From Auanema rhodensis (lineage: Eukaryota; Nematoda; Chromadorea; Rhabditida; Rhabditidae): a stretch of DNA of 64,000 nucleotides. The notes under the pieces were generated by a model. The model was not told the DNA's origin. It was given only the letters and a program-made list of their open reading frames with translations, and ran no database searches. The stretch is from contig OZ059894.1 of the NCBI GenBank assembly GCA_964057225.1, positions 1,054,001 through 1,118,000 on the forward strand, written 5' to 3'. A program made the position numbers and the translations under genes. The first letter of the stretch is position 1. The number at the start of each line of letters is the position of its first letter. This document shows positions 52,401 through 64,000 of this stretch, one piece after another.

Positions 52401-55098
52401 CGATGGACATTGTTTTTCAACGAAAAAATTAATTCTTCAGGGTGAAAATCGAGGATATAAATGTGAACTTATATCAGTTGATATCTCGGTGCATTTTTAA
52501 GCTAGCGCAAATCTGATAACACGGATCGACGCAGCTTAAAAATCCGCATCGAATGCACTATACTACATTGAGAAATGCTTAATACAAAAATTAGTTATGA
52601 TCGTTTGAAAAATGATGCATTAGTGTATGTTGAGTTTCCATGTACACTCAACATTGCTTCCAAAAACATTTTGACGAAAATTTTTTCAACAAATTTCAAA
52701 ATAATTTAGCAAAAAGTAGATGTTTTTAGATTCCTTTTTTCAAGGCAAACACGATGGACATTGTTTTTCAACGAAAAAATTAATTCTTCAGGGTGAAAAT
52801 CGAGGATATAAGTGTGAACTTATATCAGTTGATATCTCGGTGCATTTTTAAGCTAGCGCAAATCTGATAACAAAGATCGACGCAGCTTAAAAATCCGCAT
52901 TGAATGCACTATACTACATTGAGAAACGCTCAATACAAAAATTAGTTATGATCGTTTGAAAAATGATGCATTAGTGTATGTTGAGTTTCCATGTACACTC
53001 AACATTGCTTCCAAAAACATTTTGACAAAAATTTTTTCGAAAATATTCAAAATAATTTAGCAAAAAGTAGATGTTTTTAGATTCCTTTTTTCAAGGCAAA
53101 CACGATGGACAATGTTTTTCAACGAAAAAATTAATTCTTCAGGGTGAAAATCGAGGATATAAGTGTGAACTTATATCAGTTGATATCTCGGTGCATTTTT
53201 AAGCTAGCGCAAATCTGATAACACAGATCGACGCAGCTTAAAAATCCGCATCGAATGCACTATACTACATTGAGAAAGGCTTAATACAAAAATTAGTTAT
53301 GATCGTTTGAAAAATGATGCATTAGTGTATGTTGAGTTTCCATGTACACTCAACATTGCTTCCAAAAACATTTTGACAAAAATGTTTTCGAAAAATTTCA
53401 AAATAATTTAGCAAAAAGTAGATGTTTTTAGATTCCTTTTTTCAAGGCAAAGACGATGGACAATGTTTTTCAACGAAAAAATTAATTCTTCAGGGTGAAA
53501 ATCGAGGATATAAATGTGAACTTATATCAGTTGATATCTCGGTGCATTTTTAAGCTAGCGCAAATCTGATAACACGGATCGACGCAGCTTAAAAATCCGC
53601 ATCGAATGCACTATACTACATTGAGAAACGCTTAATACAAAATTAGTTATGATCGTTTGAAAAATGATGCATTAGTGTATGTTGAGTTTCCATGTACACT
53701 CAACATTGCTTCCAAAAACATTTTGACGAAAATTTTTTCAACAAATTTCAAAATAATTTAGCAAAAAGTAGATGTTTTTAGATTCCTTTTTTCAAGGCAA
53801 ACACGATGGACATTGTTTTTCAACGAAAAAATTAATTCTTCAGGGTGAAAATCGAGGATATAAGTGTGAACTTATATCAGTTGATATCTCGGTGCATTTT
53901 TAAGCTAGCGCAAATCTGATAACAAAGATCGACGCAGCTTAAAAATCCGCATTGAATGCACTATACTACATTGAGAAACGCTCAATACAAAAATTAGTTA
54001 TGATCGTTTGAAAAATGATGCATTAGTGTATGTTGAGTTTCCATGTACACTCAACATTGCTTCCAAAAACATTTTGACAAAAATTTTTTCGAAAATATTC
54101 AAAATAATTTAGCAAAAAGTAGATGTTTTTAGATTCCTTTTTTCAAGGCAAACACGATGGACAATGTTTTTCAACGAAAAAATTAATTCTTCAGGGTGAA
54201 AATCGAGGATATAAGTGTGAACTTATATCAGTTGATATCTCGGTGCATTTTTAAGCTAGCGCAAATCTGATAACACAGATCGACGCAGCTTAAAAATCCG
54301 CATCGAATGCACTATACTACATTGAGAAACGCTCAATACAAAAATTAGTTATGATCGTTTGAAAAATGATGCATTAGTGTATGTTGAGTTTCCATGTACA
54401 CTCAACATTGCTTCCAAAAACATTTTGACGAAAATTTTTTCAAAAAATTTCAAAATAATTTAGCAAAAAGTAGATGTTTTTAGATTCCTTTTTTCAAGGC
54501 AAACACGATGGACATTGTTTTTCAACGAAAAAATTAATTCTTCAGGGTGAAAATCGAGGATATAAGTGTGAACTTATATCAGTTGATATCTCGGTGCATT
54601 TTTAAGCTAGCGCAAATCTGATAACAAAGATCGACGCAGCTTAAAAATCCGCATTGAATGCACTATACTACATTGAGAAACGCTCAATACAAAAATTAGT
54701 TATGATCGTTTGAAAAATGATGCATTAGTGTATGTTGAGTTTCCATGTACACTCAACATTGCTTCCAAAAACATTTTGACAAAAATTTTTTCGAAAATAT
54801 TCAAAATAATTTAGCAAAAAGTAGATGTTTTTAGATTCCTTTTTTCAAGGCAAAGACGATGGACAATGTTTTTCAACGAAAAAATTAATTCTTCAGGGTG
54901 AAAATCGAGGATATAAATGTGAACTTATATCAGTTGATATCTCGGTGCATTTTTAAGCTAGCGCAAATCTGATAACACGGATCGACGCAGCTTAAAAATC
55001 CGCATCGAATGCACTATACTACATTGAGAAACGCTTAATACAAAATTAGTTATGATCGTTTGAAAAATGATGCATTAGTGTATGTTGAGTTTCCATGT
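49485..55098 (+). repeat. Block 10: U142-U157, first copy of the right-hand module
   Basis: U142-U154 form a 13-monomer module seen again to the right. Markers in order: aaaggc (U142), aatattc with taaatg (U143), gcttgaaaa (U144), tattagttg (U148), attaagaaatgc (U148-U149), aattcagc (U150), caacaaat (U151), aaaatgttttcg plus the A-run deletion (U153), caacaaat (U154). U155-U157 link to the next copy. U157 is 350 bp. Confidence 0.82.
52293..52643 (+). repeat. Monomer U150, carrying the window's only longer open frame by accident
   Basis: A T-to-C change at 52356 turns the in-frame TAG found in other monomers into CAG. C-to-T changes at monomer position 284 of the preceding monomer (acgc to atgc) create the ATG at 52224. 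Together they open a 73-codon frame (52224-52445) that crosses the monomer boundary. It has no recognisable domain, follows satellite sequence throughout, and is closed in the paralogous U165. It should not be annotated as a gene. Confidence 0.93.
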
Positions 55099-58000
55099 AC
55101 ACTCAACATTGCTTCCAAAAACATTTTGACAAAAATTTTTTCGAAAATATTCAAAATAATTTAGCAAAAAGTAGATGTTTTTAGATTCCTTTTTTCAAGG
55201 CAAACACGATGGACAATGTTTTTCAACGAAAAAATTAATTCTTCAGGGTGAAAATCGAGGATATAAGTGTGAACTTATATCAGTTGATATCTCGGTGCAT
55301 TTTTAAGCTAGCGCAAATCTGATAACACAGATCGACGCAGCTTAAAAATCCGCATCGAATGCACTATACTACATTGAGAAAGGCTTAATACAAAAATTAG
55401 TTATGATCGTTTGAAAAATGATGCATTAGTGTATGTTGAGTTTCCATGTACACTCAACATTGCTTCCAAAAACATTTTGACAAAAATTTTTTCGAAAATA
55501 TTCAAAATAATTTAGCAAAAAGTAGATGTTTTTAGATTCCTTTTTTCAAGGCAAACACGATGGACAATGTTTTTCAACGAAAAAATTAATTCTTCAGGGT
55601 GAAAATCGAGGATATAAATGTGAACTTATATCAGTTGATATCTCGGTGCATTTTTAAGCTAGCGCAAATCTGATAACACGGATCGACGCAGCTTAAAAAT
55701 CCGCATCGAATGCACTATACTACATTGAGAAACGCTTAATACAAAAATTAGTTATGATCGTTTGAAAAATGATGCATTAGTGTATGTTGAGTTTCCATGT
55801 ACACTCAACATTGCTTCCAAAAACATTTTGACGAAAATTTTTTCAAAAAATTTCAAAATAATTTAGCAAAAAGTAGATGTTTTTAGATTCCTTTTTTCAA
55901 GGCAAACACGATGGACATTGTTTTTCAACGAAAAAATTGATTCTTCAGGGTGAAAATCGAGGATATAAGTGTGAACTTATATCAGTTGATATCTCGGTGC
56001 ATTTTTAAGCTAGCGCAAATCTGATAACAAAGATCGACGCAGCTTGAAAATCCGCATTGAATGCACTATACTACATTGAGAAACGCTCAATACAAAAATT
56101 AGTTATGATCGTTTGAAAAATGATGCATTAGTGTATGTTGAGTTTCCATGTACACTCAACATTGCTTCCAAAAACATTTTGACAAAAATTTTTTCAAAAA
56201 ATTTCAAAATAATTTAGCAAAAAGTAGATGTTTTTAGATTCCTTTTTTCAAGGCAAAGACGATGGACAATGTTTTTCAACGAAAAAATTAATTCTTCAGG
56301 GTGAAAATCGAGGATATAAATGTGAACTTATATCAGTTGATATCTCGGTGCATTTTTAAGCTAGCGCAAATCTGATAACACGGATCGACGCAGCTTAAAA
56401 ATCCGCATCGAATGCACTATACTACATTGAGAAACGCTTAATACAAAAATTAGTTATGATCGTTTGAAAAATGATGCATTAGTGTATGTTGAGTTTCCAT
56501 GTACACTCAACATTGCTTCCAAAAACATTTTGACGAAAATTTTTTCAAAAAATTTCAAAATAATTTAGCAAAAAGTAGATGTTTTTAGATTCCTTTTTTC
56601 AAGGCAAACACGATGGACATTGTTTTTCAACGAAAAAATTAATTCTTCAGGGTGAAAATCGAGGATATAAGTGTGAACTTATATCAGTTGATATCTCGGT
56701 GCATTTTTAAGCTAGCGCAAATCTGATAACAAAGATCGACGCAGCTTAAAAATCCGCATTGAATGCACTATACTACATTGAGAAACGCTCAATACAAAAA
56801 TTAGTTATGATCGTTTGAAAAATGATGCATTAGTGTATGTTGAGTTTCCATGTACACTCAACATTGCTTCCAAAAACATTTTGACAAAAATTTTTTCGAA
56901 AATATTCAAAATAATTTAGCAAAAAGTAGATGTTTTTAGATTCCTTTTTTCAAGGCAAACACGATGGACAATGTTTTTCAACGAAAAAATTAATTCTTCA
57001 GGGTGAAAATCGAGGATATAAGTGTGAACTTATATTAGTTGATATCTCGGTGCATTTTTAAGCTAGCGCAAATCTGATAACAAAGATCGACGCAGCTTAA
57101 AAATCCGCATCGAATGCACTATACTACATTGAGAAACGCTTAATACAAAAATTAGTTATGATCGTTTGAAAAATGATGCATTAGTGTATGTTGAGTTTCC
57201 ATGTACACTCAACATTGCTTCCAAAAACATTTTGACAAAAATTTTTTCAAAAAATTTCAAAATAATTTAGCAAAAAGTAGATGTTTTTAGGTTCCTTTTT
57301 TCAAGGCAAAGACGATGGACAATGTTTTTCAACGAAAAAATTAATTCTTCAGGGTGAAAATCGAGGATATAAATGTGAACTTATATCAGTTGATATCTCG
57401 GTGCATTTTTAAGCTAGCGCAAATCTGATAACACGGATCGACGCAGCTTAAAAATCCGCATCGAATGCACTATACTACATTAAGAAATGCTTAATACAAA
57501 AATTAGTTATGATCGTTTGAAAAATGATGCATTAGTGTATGTTGAGTTTCCATGTACACTCAACATTGCTTCCAAAAACATTTTGACGAAAATTTTTTCA
57601 AAAAATTTCAAAATAATTTAGCAAAAAGTAGATGTTTTTAGATTCCTTTTTTCAAGGCAAACACGATGGACATTGTTTTTCAACGAAAAAATTAATTCTT
57701 CAGGGTGAAAATCGAGGATATAAATGTGAACTTATATCAGTTGATATCTCGGTGCATTTTTAAGCTAGCGCAAATCTGATAACACGGATCGACGCAGCTT
57801 AAAAATCCGCATCGAATGCACTATACTACATTGAGAAATGCTTAATACAAAAATTAGTTATGATCGTTTGAAAAATGATGCATTAGTGTATGTTGAGTTT
57901 CCATGTACACTCAACATTGCTTCCAAAAACATTTTGACGAAAATTTTTTCAACAAATTTCAAAATAATTTAGCAAAAAGTAGATGTTTTTAGATTCCTTT

Positions 58001-60362
58001 TTTCAAGGCAAACACGATGGACATTGTTTTTCAACGAAAAAATTAATTCTTCAGGGTGAAAATCGAGGATATAAGTGTGAACTTATATCAGTTGATATCT
58101 CGGTGCATTTTTAAGCTAGCGCAAATCTGATAACAAAGATCGACGCAGCTTAAAAATCCGCATTGAATGCACTATACTACATTGAGAAACGCTCAATACA
58201 AAAATTAGTTATGATCGTTTGAAAAATGATGCATTAGTGTATGTTGAGTTTCCATGTACACTCAACATTGCTTCCAAAAACATTTTGACAAAAATTTTTT
58301 CGAAAATATTCAAAATAATTTAGCAAAAAGTAGATGTTTTTAGATTCCTTTTTTCAAGGCAAACACGATGGACAATGTTTTTCAACGAAAAAATTAATTC
58401 TTCAGGGTGAAAATCGAGGATATAAGTGTGAACTTATATCAGTTGATATCTCGGTGCATTTTTAAGCTAGCGCAAATCTGATAACACAGATCGACGCAGC
58501 TTAAAAATCCGCATCGAATGCACTATACTACATTGAGAAAGGCTTAATACAAAAATTAGTTATGATCGTTTGAAAAATGATGCATTAGTGTATGTTGAGT
58601 TTCCATGTACACTCAACATTGCTTCCAAAAACATTTTGACAAAAATGTTTTCGAAAAATTTCAAAATAATTTAGCAAAAAGTAGATGTTTTTAGATTCCT
58701 TTTTTCAAGGCAAAGACGATGGACAATGTTTTTCAACGAAAAAATTAATTCTTCAGGGTGAAAATCGAGGATATAAATGTGAACTTATATCAGTTGATAT
58801 CTCGGTGCATTTTTAAGCTAGCGCAAATCTGATAACACGGATCGACGCAGCTTAAAAATCCGCATCGAATGCACTATACTACATTGAGAAACGCTTAATA
58901 CAAAATTAGTTATGATCGTTTGAAAAATGATGCATTAGTGTATGTTGAGTTTCCATGTACACTCAACATTGCTTCCAAAAACATTTTGACGAAAATTTTT
59001 TCAACAAATTTCAAAATAATTTAGCAAAAAGTAGATGTTTTTAGATTCCTTTTTTCAAGGCAAACACGATGGACATTGTTTTTCAACGAAAAAATTAATT
59101 CTTCAGGGTGAAAATCGAGGATATAAGTGTGAACTTATATCAGTTGATATCTCGGTGCATTTTTAAGCTAGCGCAAATCTGATAACAAAGATCGACGCAG
59201 CTTAAAAGTCCGCATTGAATGCACTATACTACATTGAGAAACGCTCAATACAAAAATTAGTTATGATCGTTTGAAAAATGATGCATTAGTGTATGTTGAG
59301 TTTCCATGTACACTCAACATTGCTTCCAAAAACATTTTGACAAAAATTTTTTCGAAAAATTTCAAAATAATTTAGCAAAAAGTAGATGTTTTTAGATTCC
59401 TTTTTTCAAGGCAAAGACGATGGACAATGTTTTTCAACGAAAAAATTAATTCTTCAGGGTGAAAATCGAGGATATAAGTGTGAACTTATATCAGTTGATA
59501 TCTCGGTGCATTTTTAAGCTAGCGCAAATCTGATAACAAAGATCGACGCAGCTTAAAAATCCGCATCGAATGCACTATACTACATTGAGAAACGCTTAAT
59601 ACAAAAATTAGTTATGATCGTTTGAAAAATGATGCATTAGTGTATGTTGAGTTTCCATGTACACTCAACATTGCTTCCAAAAACATTTTGACGAAAATTT
59701 TTTCAACAAATTTCAAAATAATTTAGCAAAAAGTAGATGTTTTTAGATTCCTTTTTTCAAGGCAAACACGATGGACATTGTTTTTCAACGAAAAAATTAA
59801 TTCTTCAGGGTGAAAATCGAGGATATAAGTGTGAACTTATATCAGTTGATATCTCGGTGCATTTTTAAGCTAGCGCAAATCTGATAACAAAGATCGACGC
59901 AGCTTAAAAATCCGCATTGAATGCACTATACTACATTGAGAAACGCTCAATACAAAAATTAGTTATGATCGTTTGAAAAATGATGCATTAGTGTATGTTG
60001 AGTTTCCATGTACACTCAACATTGCTTCCAAAAACATTTTGACAAAAATTTTTTCGAAAAATTTCAAAATAATTTAGCAAAAAGTAGATGTTTTTAGATT
60101 CCTTTTTTCAAGGCAAAGACGATGGACAATGTTTTTCAACGAAAAAATTAATTCTTCAGGGTGAAAATCGAGGATATAAGTGTGAACTTATATCAGTTGA
60201 TATCTCGGTGCATTTTTAAGCTAGCGCAAATCTGATAACAAAGATCGACGCAGCTTAAAAATCCGCATCGAATGCACTATACTACATTGAGAAACGCTTA
60301 ATACAAAAATTAGTTATGATCGTTTGAAAAATGATGCATTAGTGTATGTTGAGTTTCCATGT
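55099..60362 (+). repeat. Block 11: U158-U172, second copy of the module, one monomer shorter
   Basis: U158-U161 match U142-U145 at a 16-monomer shift. U162-U169 match U147-U154 at a 15-monomer shift, so the counterpart of U146 is missing. Shared rare markers include tattagttg (51770 and 57033), attaagaaatgc (U149 and U164) and aaaatgttttcg with the deletion (U153 and U168). U170 and U172 are one class, alternating with a caacaaat monomer (U171). Confidence 0.82.
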
Positions 60363-63300
60363 ACACTCAACATTGCTTCCAAAAACATTTTGACAAAAAT
60401 TTTTTCAAAAAATTTCAAAATAATTTAGCAAAAAGTAGATGTTTTTAGATTCCTTTTTTCAAGGCAAACACGATGGACATTGTTTTTCAACGAAAAAATT
60501 AATTCTTCAGGGTGAAAATCGAGGATATAAGTGTGAACTTATATCAGTTGATATCTCGGTGCATTTTTAAGCTAGCGCAAATCTGATAACAAAGATCGAC
60601 GCAGCTTGAAAATCCGCATTGAATGCACTATACTACATTGAGAAACGCTCAATACAAAAATTAGTTATGATCGTTTGAAAAATGATGCATTAGTGTATGT
60701 TGAGTTTCCATGTACACTCAACATTGCTTCCAAAAACATTTTGACAAAAATTTTTTCAAAAAATTTCAAAATAATTTAGCAAAAAGTAGATGTTTTTAGA
60801 TTCCTTTTTTCAAGGCAAAGACGATGGACAATGTTTTTCAACGAAAAAATTAATTCTTCAGGGTGAAAATCGAGGATATAAATGTGAACTTATATCAGTT
60901 GATATCTCGGTGCATTTTTAAGCTAGCGCAAATCTGATAACACGGATCGACGCAGCTTAAAAATCCGCATCGAATGCACTATACTACATTGAGAAACGCT
61001 TAATACAAAAATTAGTTATGATCGTTTGAAAAATGATGCATTAGTGTATGTTGAGTTTCCATGTACACTCAACATTGCTTCCAAAAACATTTTGACGAAA
61101 ATTTTTTCAAAAAATTTCAAAATAATTTAGCAAAAAGTAGATGTTTTTAGATTCCTTTTTTCAAGGCAAACACGATGGACATTGTTTTTCAACGAAAAAA
61201 TTAATTCTTCAGGGTGAAAATCGAGGATATAAATGTGAACTTATATCAGTTGATATCTCGGTGCATTTTTAAGCTAGCGCAAATCTGATAACACGGATCG
61301 ACGCAGCTTAAAAATCCGCATCGAATGCACTATACTACATTGAGAAACGCTTAATACAAAAATTAGTTATGATCGTTTGAAAAATAATGCATTAGTGTAT
61401 GTTGAGTTTCCATGTACACTCAACATTGCTTCCAAAAACATTTTGACGAAAATTTTTTCAAAAAATTTCAAAATAATTTAGAAAAAAGTAGATGTTTTTA
61501 GATTTCTTTTTTCAAGGCAAACACGATGGACATTGTTTTTCAACGAAAAAATTAATTCTTCAGGGTGAAAATCGAGGATATAAGTGTGAACTTATATCAG
61601 TTGATATCTCGGTGCATTTTTAAGCTAGCGCAAATCTGATAACAAAGATCGACGCAGCTTAAAAATCCGCATTGAATGCACTATACTACATTGAGAAACG
61701 CTCAATACAAAAATTAGTTATGATCGTTTGAAAAATGATGCATTAGTGTATGTTGAGTTTCCATGTACACTCAACATTGCTTCCAAAAACATTTTGACAA
61801 AAATTTTTTCGAAAATATTCAAAATAATTTAGCAAAAAGTAGATGTTTTTAGATTCCTTTTTTCAAGGCAAACACGATGGACAATGTTTTTCAACGAAAA
61901 AATTAATTCTTCAGGGTGAAAATCGAGGATATAAGTGTGAACTTATATTAGTTGATATCTCGGTGCATTTTTAAGCTAGCGCAAATCTGATAACAAAGAT
62001 CGACGCAGCTTAAAAATCCGCATCGAATGCACTATACTACATTGAGAAACGCTTAATACAAAAATTAGTTATGATCGTTTGAAAAATGATGCATTAGTGT
62101 ATGTTGAGTTTCCATGTACACTCAACATTGCTTCCAAAAACATTTTGACAAAAGTTTTTTCAAAAAATTTCAAAATAATTTAGCAAAAAGTAGATGTTTT
62201 TAGGTTCCTTTTTTCAAGGCAAAGACGATGGACAATGTTTTTCAACGAAAAAATTAATTCTTCAGGGTGAAAATCGAGGATATAAATGTGAACTTATATC
62301 AGTTGATATCTCGGTGCATTTTTAAGCTAGCGCAAATCTGATAACACGGATCGACGCAGCTTAAAAATCCGCATCGAATGCACTATACTACATTGAGAAA
62401 TGCTTAATACAAAAATTAGTTATGATCGTTTGAAAAATGATGCATTAGTGTATGTTGAGTTTCCATGTACACTCAACATTGCTTCCAAAAACATTTTGAC
62501 GAAAATTTTTTCAAAAAATTTCAAAATAATTTAGCAAAAAGTAGATGTTTTTAGATTCCTTTTTTCAAGGCAAACACGATGGACTTTGTTTTTCAACGGA
62601 ACAATTAATTCTTCAGGGTGAAAATCGAGGATATAAGTGTGAACTTATATCAGTTGATATCTCGGTGCATTTTTAAGCTAGCGCAAATCTGATAACAAAG
62701 ATCGACGCAGCTTAAAAATCCGCATCGAATGCACTATACTACATTGAGAAACGCTTAATACAAAAATTAGTTATGATCGTTTGAAAAATGATGCATTAGT
62801 GTATGTTGAGTTTCCATGTACACTCAACATTGCTTCCAAAAACATTTTGACAAAAATTTTTTCAAAAGATTTCAAAATAATTTAGCAAAAAGTAGATGTT
62901 TTTAGGTTCCTTTTTTCAAGGCAAAGACGATGGACAATGTTTTTCAACGAAAAAATTAATTCTTCAGGGTGAAAATCGAGGATATAAATGTGAACTTATA
63001 TCAGTTGATATCTCGGTGCATTTTTAAGCTAGCGCAAATCTGATAACACGGATCGACGCAGCTTAAAAATCCGCATCGAATGCACTATACTACATTGAGA
63101 AACGCTTAATACAAAAATTAGTTATGATCGTTTGAAAAATGATGCATTAGTGTATGTTGAGTTTCCATGTACACTCAACATTGCTTCCAAAAACATTTTG
63201 ACGAAAATTTTTTCAAAAAATTTCAAAATAATTTAGCAAAAAGTAGATGTTTTTAGATTCCTTTTTTCAAGGCAAACACGATGGACATTGTTTTTCAACG

Positions 63301-63872
63301 AAAAAATTAATTCTTCAGGGTGAAAATCGAGGATATAAGTGTGAACTTATATCAGTTGATATCTCGGTGCATTTTTAAGCTAGCGCAAATCTGATAACAA
63401 AGATCGACGCAGCTTAAAAATCCGCATTGAATGCACTATGCTACATTGAGAAACGCTCAATACAAAAATTAGTTATGATCGTTTGAAAAATGATGCATTA
63501 GTGTATGTTGAGTTTCCATGTACACTCAACATTGCTTCCAAAAACATTTTGACAAAAATTTTTTCAAAAAATTTCAAAACAATTTAGCAAAAAGTAGATG
63601 TTTTTAGGTTCCTTTTTTTAAGGCAAAGACGATGGACAATGTTTTTCAACGAAAAAATTAATTCTTCAGGGTGAAAATCGAGGATATAAATGTGAACTTA
63701 TATCAGTTGATATCTCGGTGCATTTTTAAGCTAGCGCAAATCTGATAACACGGATCGACGCAGCTTAAAAATCCGCATCGAATGCACTATACTACATTGA
63801 GAAATGCTTAATACAAAAATTAGTTATGATCGTTTGAAAAATGATGCATTAGTGTATGTTGAGTTTCCATGT
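60363..63872 (+). repeat. Block 12: U173-U182, third partial copy of the module and array continuation
   Basis: U173-U178 follow the class order of U144-U149, including a U146-type monomer (U175) and tattagttg (U177). U179 has private changes (gactttg, acggaacaatt). U180 has aaaagattt; U181 has ctatgctac; U182 has aaaacaattt and a T-rich tttttttaagg. The G33/A45 classes alternate with ggttcc/taaatg classes through U182. Confidence 0.78.
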
Positions 63873-64000
63873 ACACTCAACATTGCTTCCAAAAACATTT
63901 TGACGAAAATTTTTTCAAAAAATTTCAAAATAATTTAGCAAAAAGTAGATGTTTTTAGATTCCTTTTTTCAAGGCAAACACGATGGACATTGTTTTTCAA
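63873..64000 (+). repeat. Partial monomer U183 at the window end
   Basis: The first 128 bases of a monomer of the G33/A45/C107/T118 class. It is cut by the window edge inside tttttcaacg, so the array continues to the right. Confidence 0.97.

Larger units (their letters stand above)
1..64000 (+). repeat. 351-bp satellite DNA array, 182 full monomers plus a partial one
   Basis: The whole window is a head-to-tail array of one monomer family in a single orientation. Monomer starts (acactcaac) fall at 1, 352, 703, 1054 and so on to 63873. The last start equals 182 x 351 + 1 minus 10, and I find exactly ten 1-base deletions that account for the shortfall. No inversion, inserted element, unique spacer or flank appears, so the array continues beyond both ends. 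G+C is about 31% from a hand count of the first monomer. Families of this kind form constitutive heterochromatin, often at or near centromeres; that location is inferred here, not shown. No gene is present on either strand. Confidence 0.99.

Noticed and set aside
52224-52445. A 73-codon open frame on the plus strand
   Set aside because: It lies wholly in satellite sequence, spans a monomer boundary, and exists only because of two point changes (an ATG at 52224 and loss of a stop at 52356). The same frame is closed in paralogous monomers, and it has no domain or credible start context.
1-64000. CRISPR array
   Set aside because: Repeats are 351 bp, contiguous and without unique spacers; no cas genes are present.
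1-64000. Assignment to a named satellite of beetles or other insects
   Set aside because: The texture is insect-like, but I do not recognise the monomer with certainty and cannot run a search.

Overview
The window is one uninterrupted tandem satellite array. It starts and ends inside the array and holds 182 complete head-to-tail monomers plus a 128-base partial monomer. I see no gene, RNA gene, transposable element, CRISPR array or unique flank on either strand. The monomer is 351 bp: 172 copies are exactly 351 bp, and ten are 350 bp because of two recurrent single-base losses in homopolymer runs. A hand count of the first monomer gives about 31% G+C. Such a long, homogeneous, non-coding array points to nuclear heterochromatin of a eukaryote, plausibly (peri)centromeric. 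The A/T-rich texture resembles insect satellites, but nothing in the window fixes the species.

Monomers differ at a small set of recurrent sites. I numbered monomers U1-U183, with monomer position 1 being the first base of acactcaac. The main diagnostic sites are 33 (A/G), 45 (G/A), 87-91, 107 (G/C), 118 (A/T), 123/128, 169 (G/A), 227/230/231, 258 (C/T), 278, 284 and 288-289. Following these alleles shows higher-order structure. U11-U24 recur as U33-U46. U45-U51 recur as U53-U59 at an 8-monomer shift. U60-U70 are largely trimeric. U72-U80 recur as U88-U96 at a 16-monomer shift, with 6-monomer shifts nested inside. U99-U101 recur at a 4-monomer shift, U104-U107 and U125-U130 at 8-monomer shifts. 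A 13-monomer module (U142-U154) recurs as U158-U169 minus one monomer, and a third time in part as U173-U178. Several monomers (U25, U28, U52, U97, U112) are hybrids, with the 5' part of one class and the 3' part of another, placed where an out-of-register crossover would leave its joint.

Each monomer carries four dyad symmetries. D1 (35-53) is an A/T palindrome. D2 (162-183) has 9-bp arms. D3 (197-266) is a nested 70-bp dyad with 11-bp main arms. D4 (335-343 with 3-11 of the next monomer) spans the monomer boundary in the best-conserved stretch. Three monomers carry an exactly paired T206C/A246G double change in D3, which keeps the arms complementary.

The array changes composition from left to right: one allele set dominates before about 16 kb, another at 25-34 kb, and others after 34 kb. 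This is the expected pattern of local amplification and turnover. No protein-coding or regulatory function can be supported from the sequence. The candidates for function are chromatin or centromere packaging and the conserved dyads.
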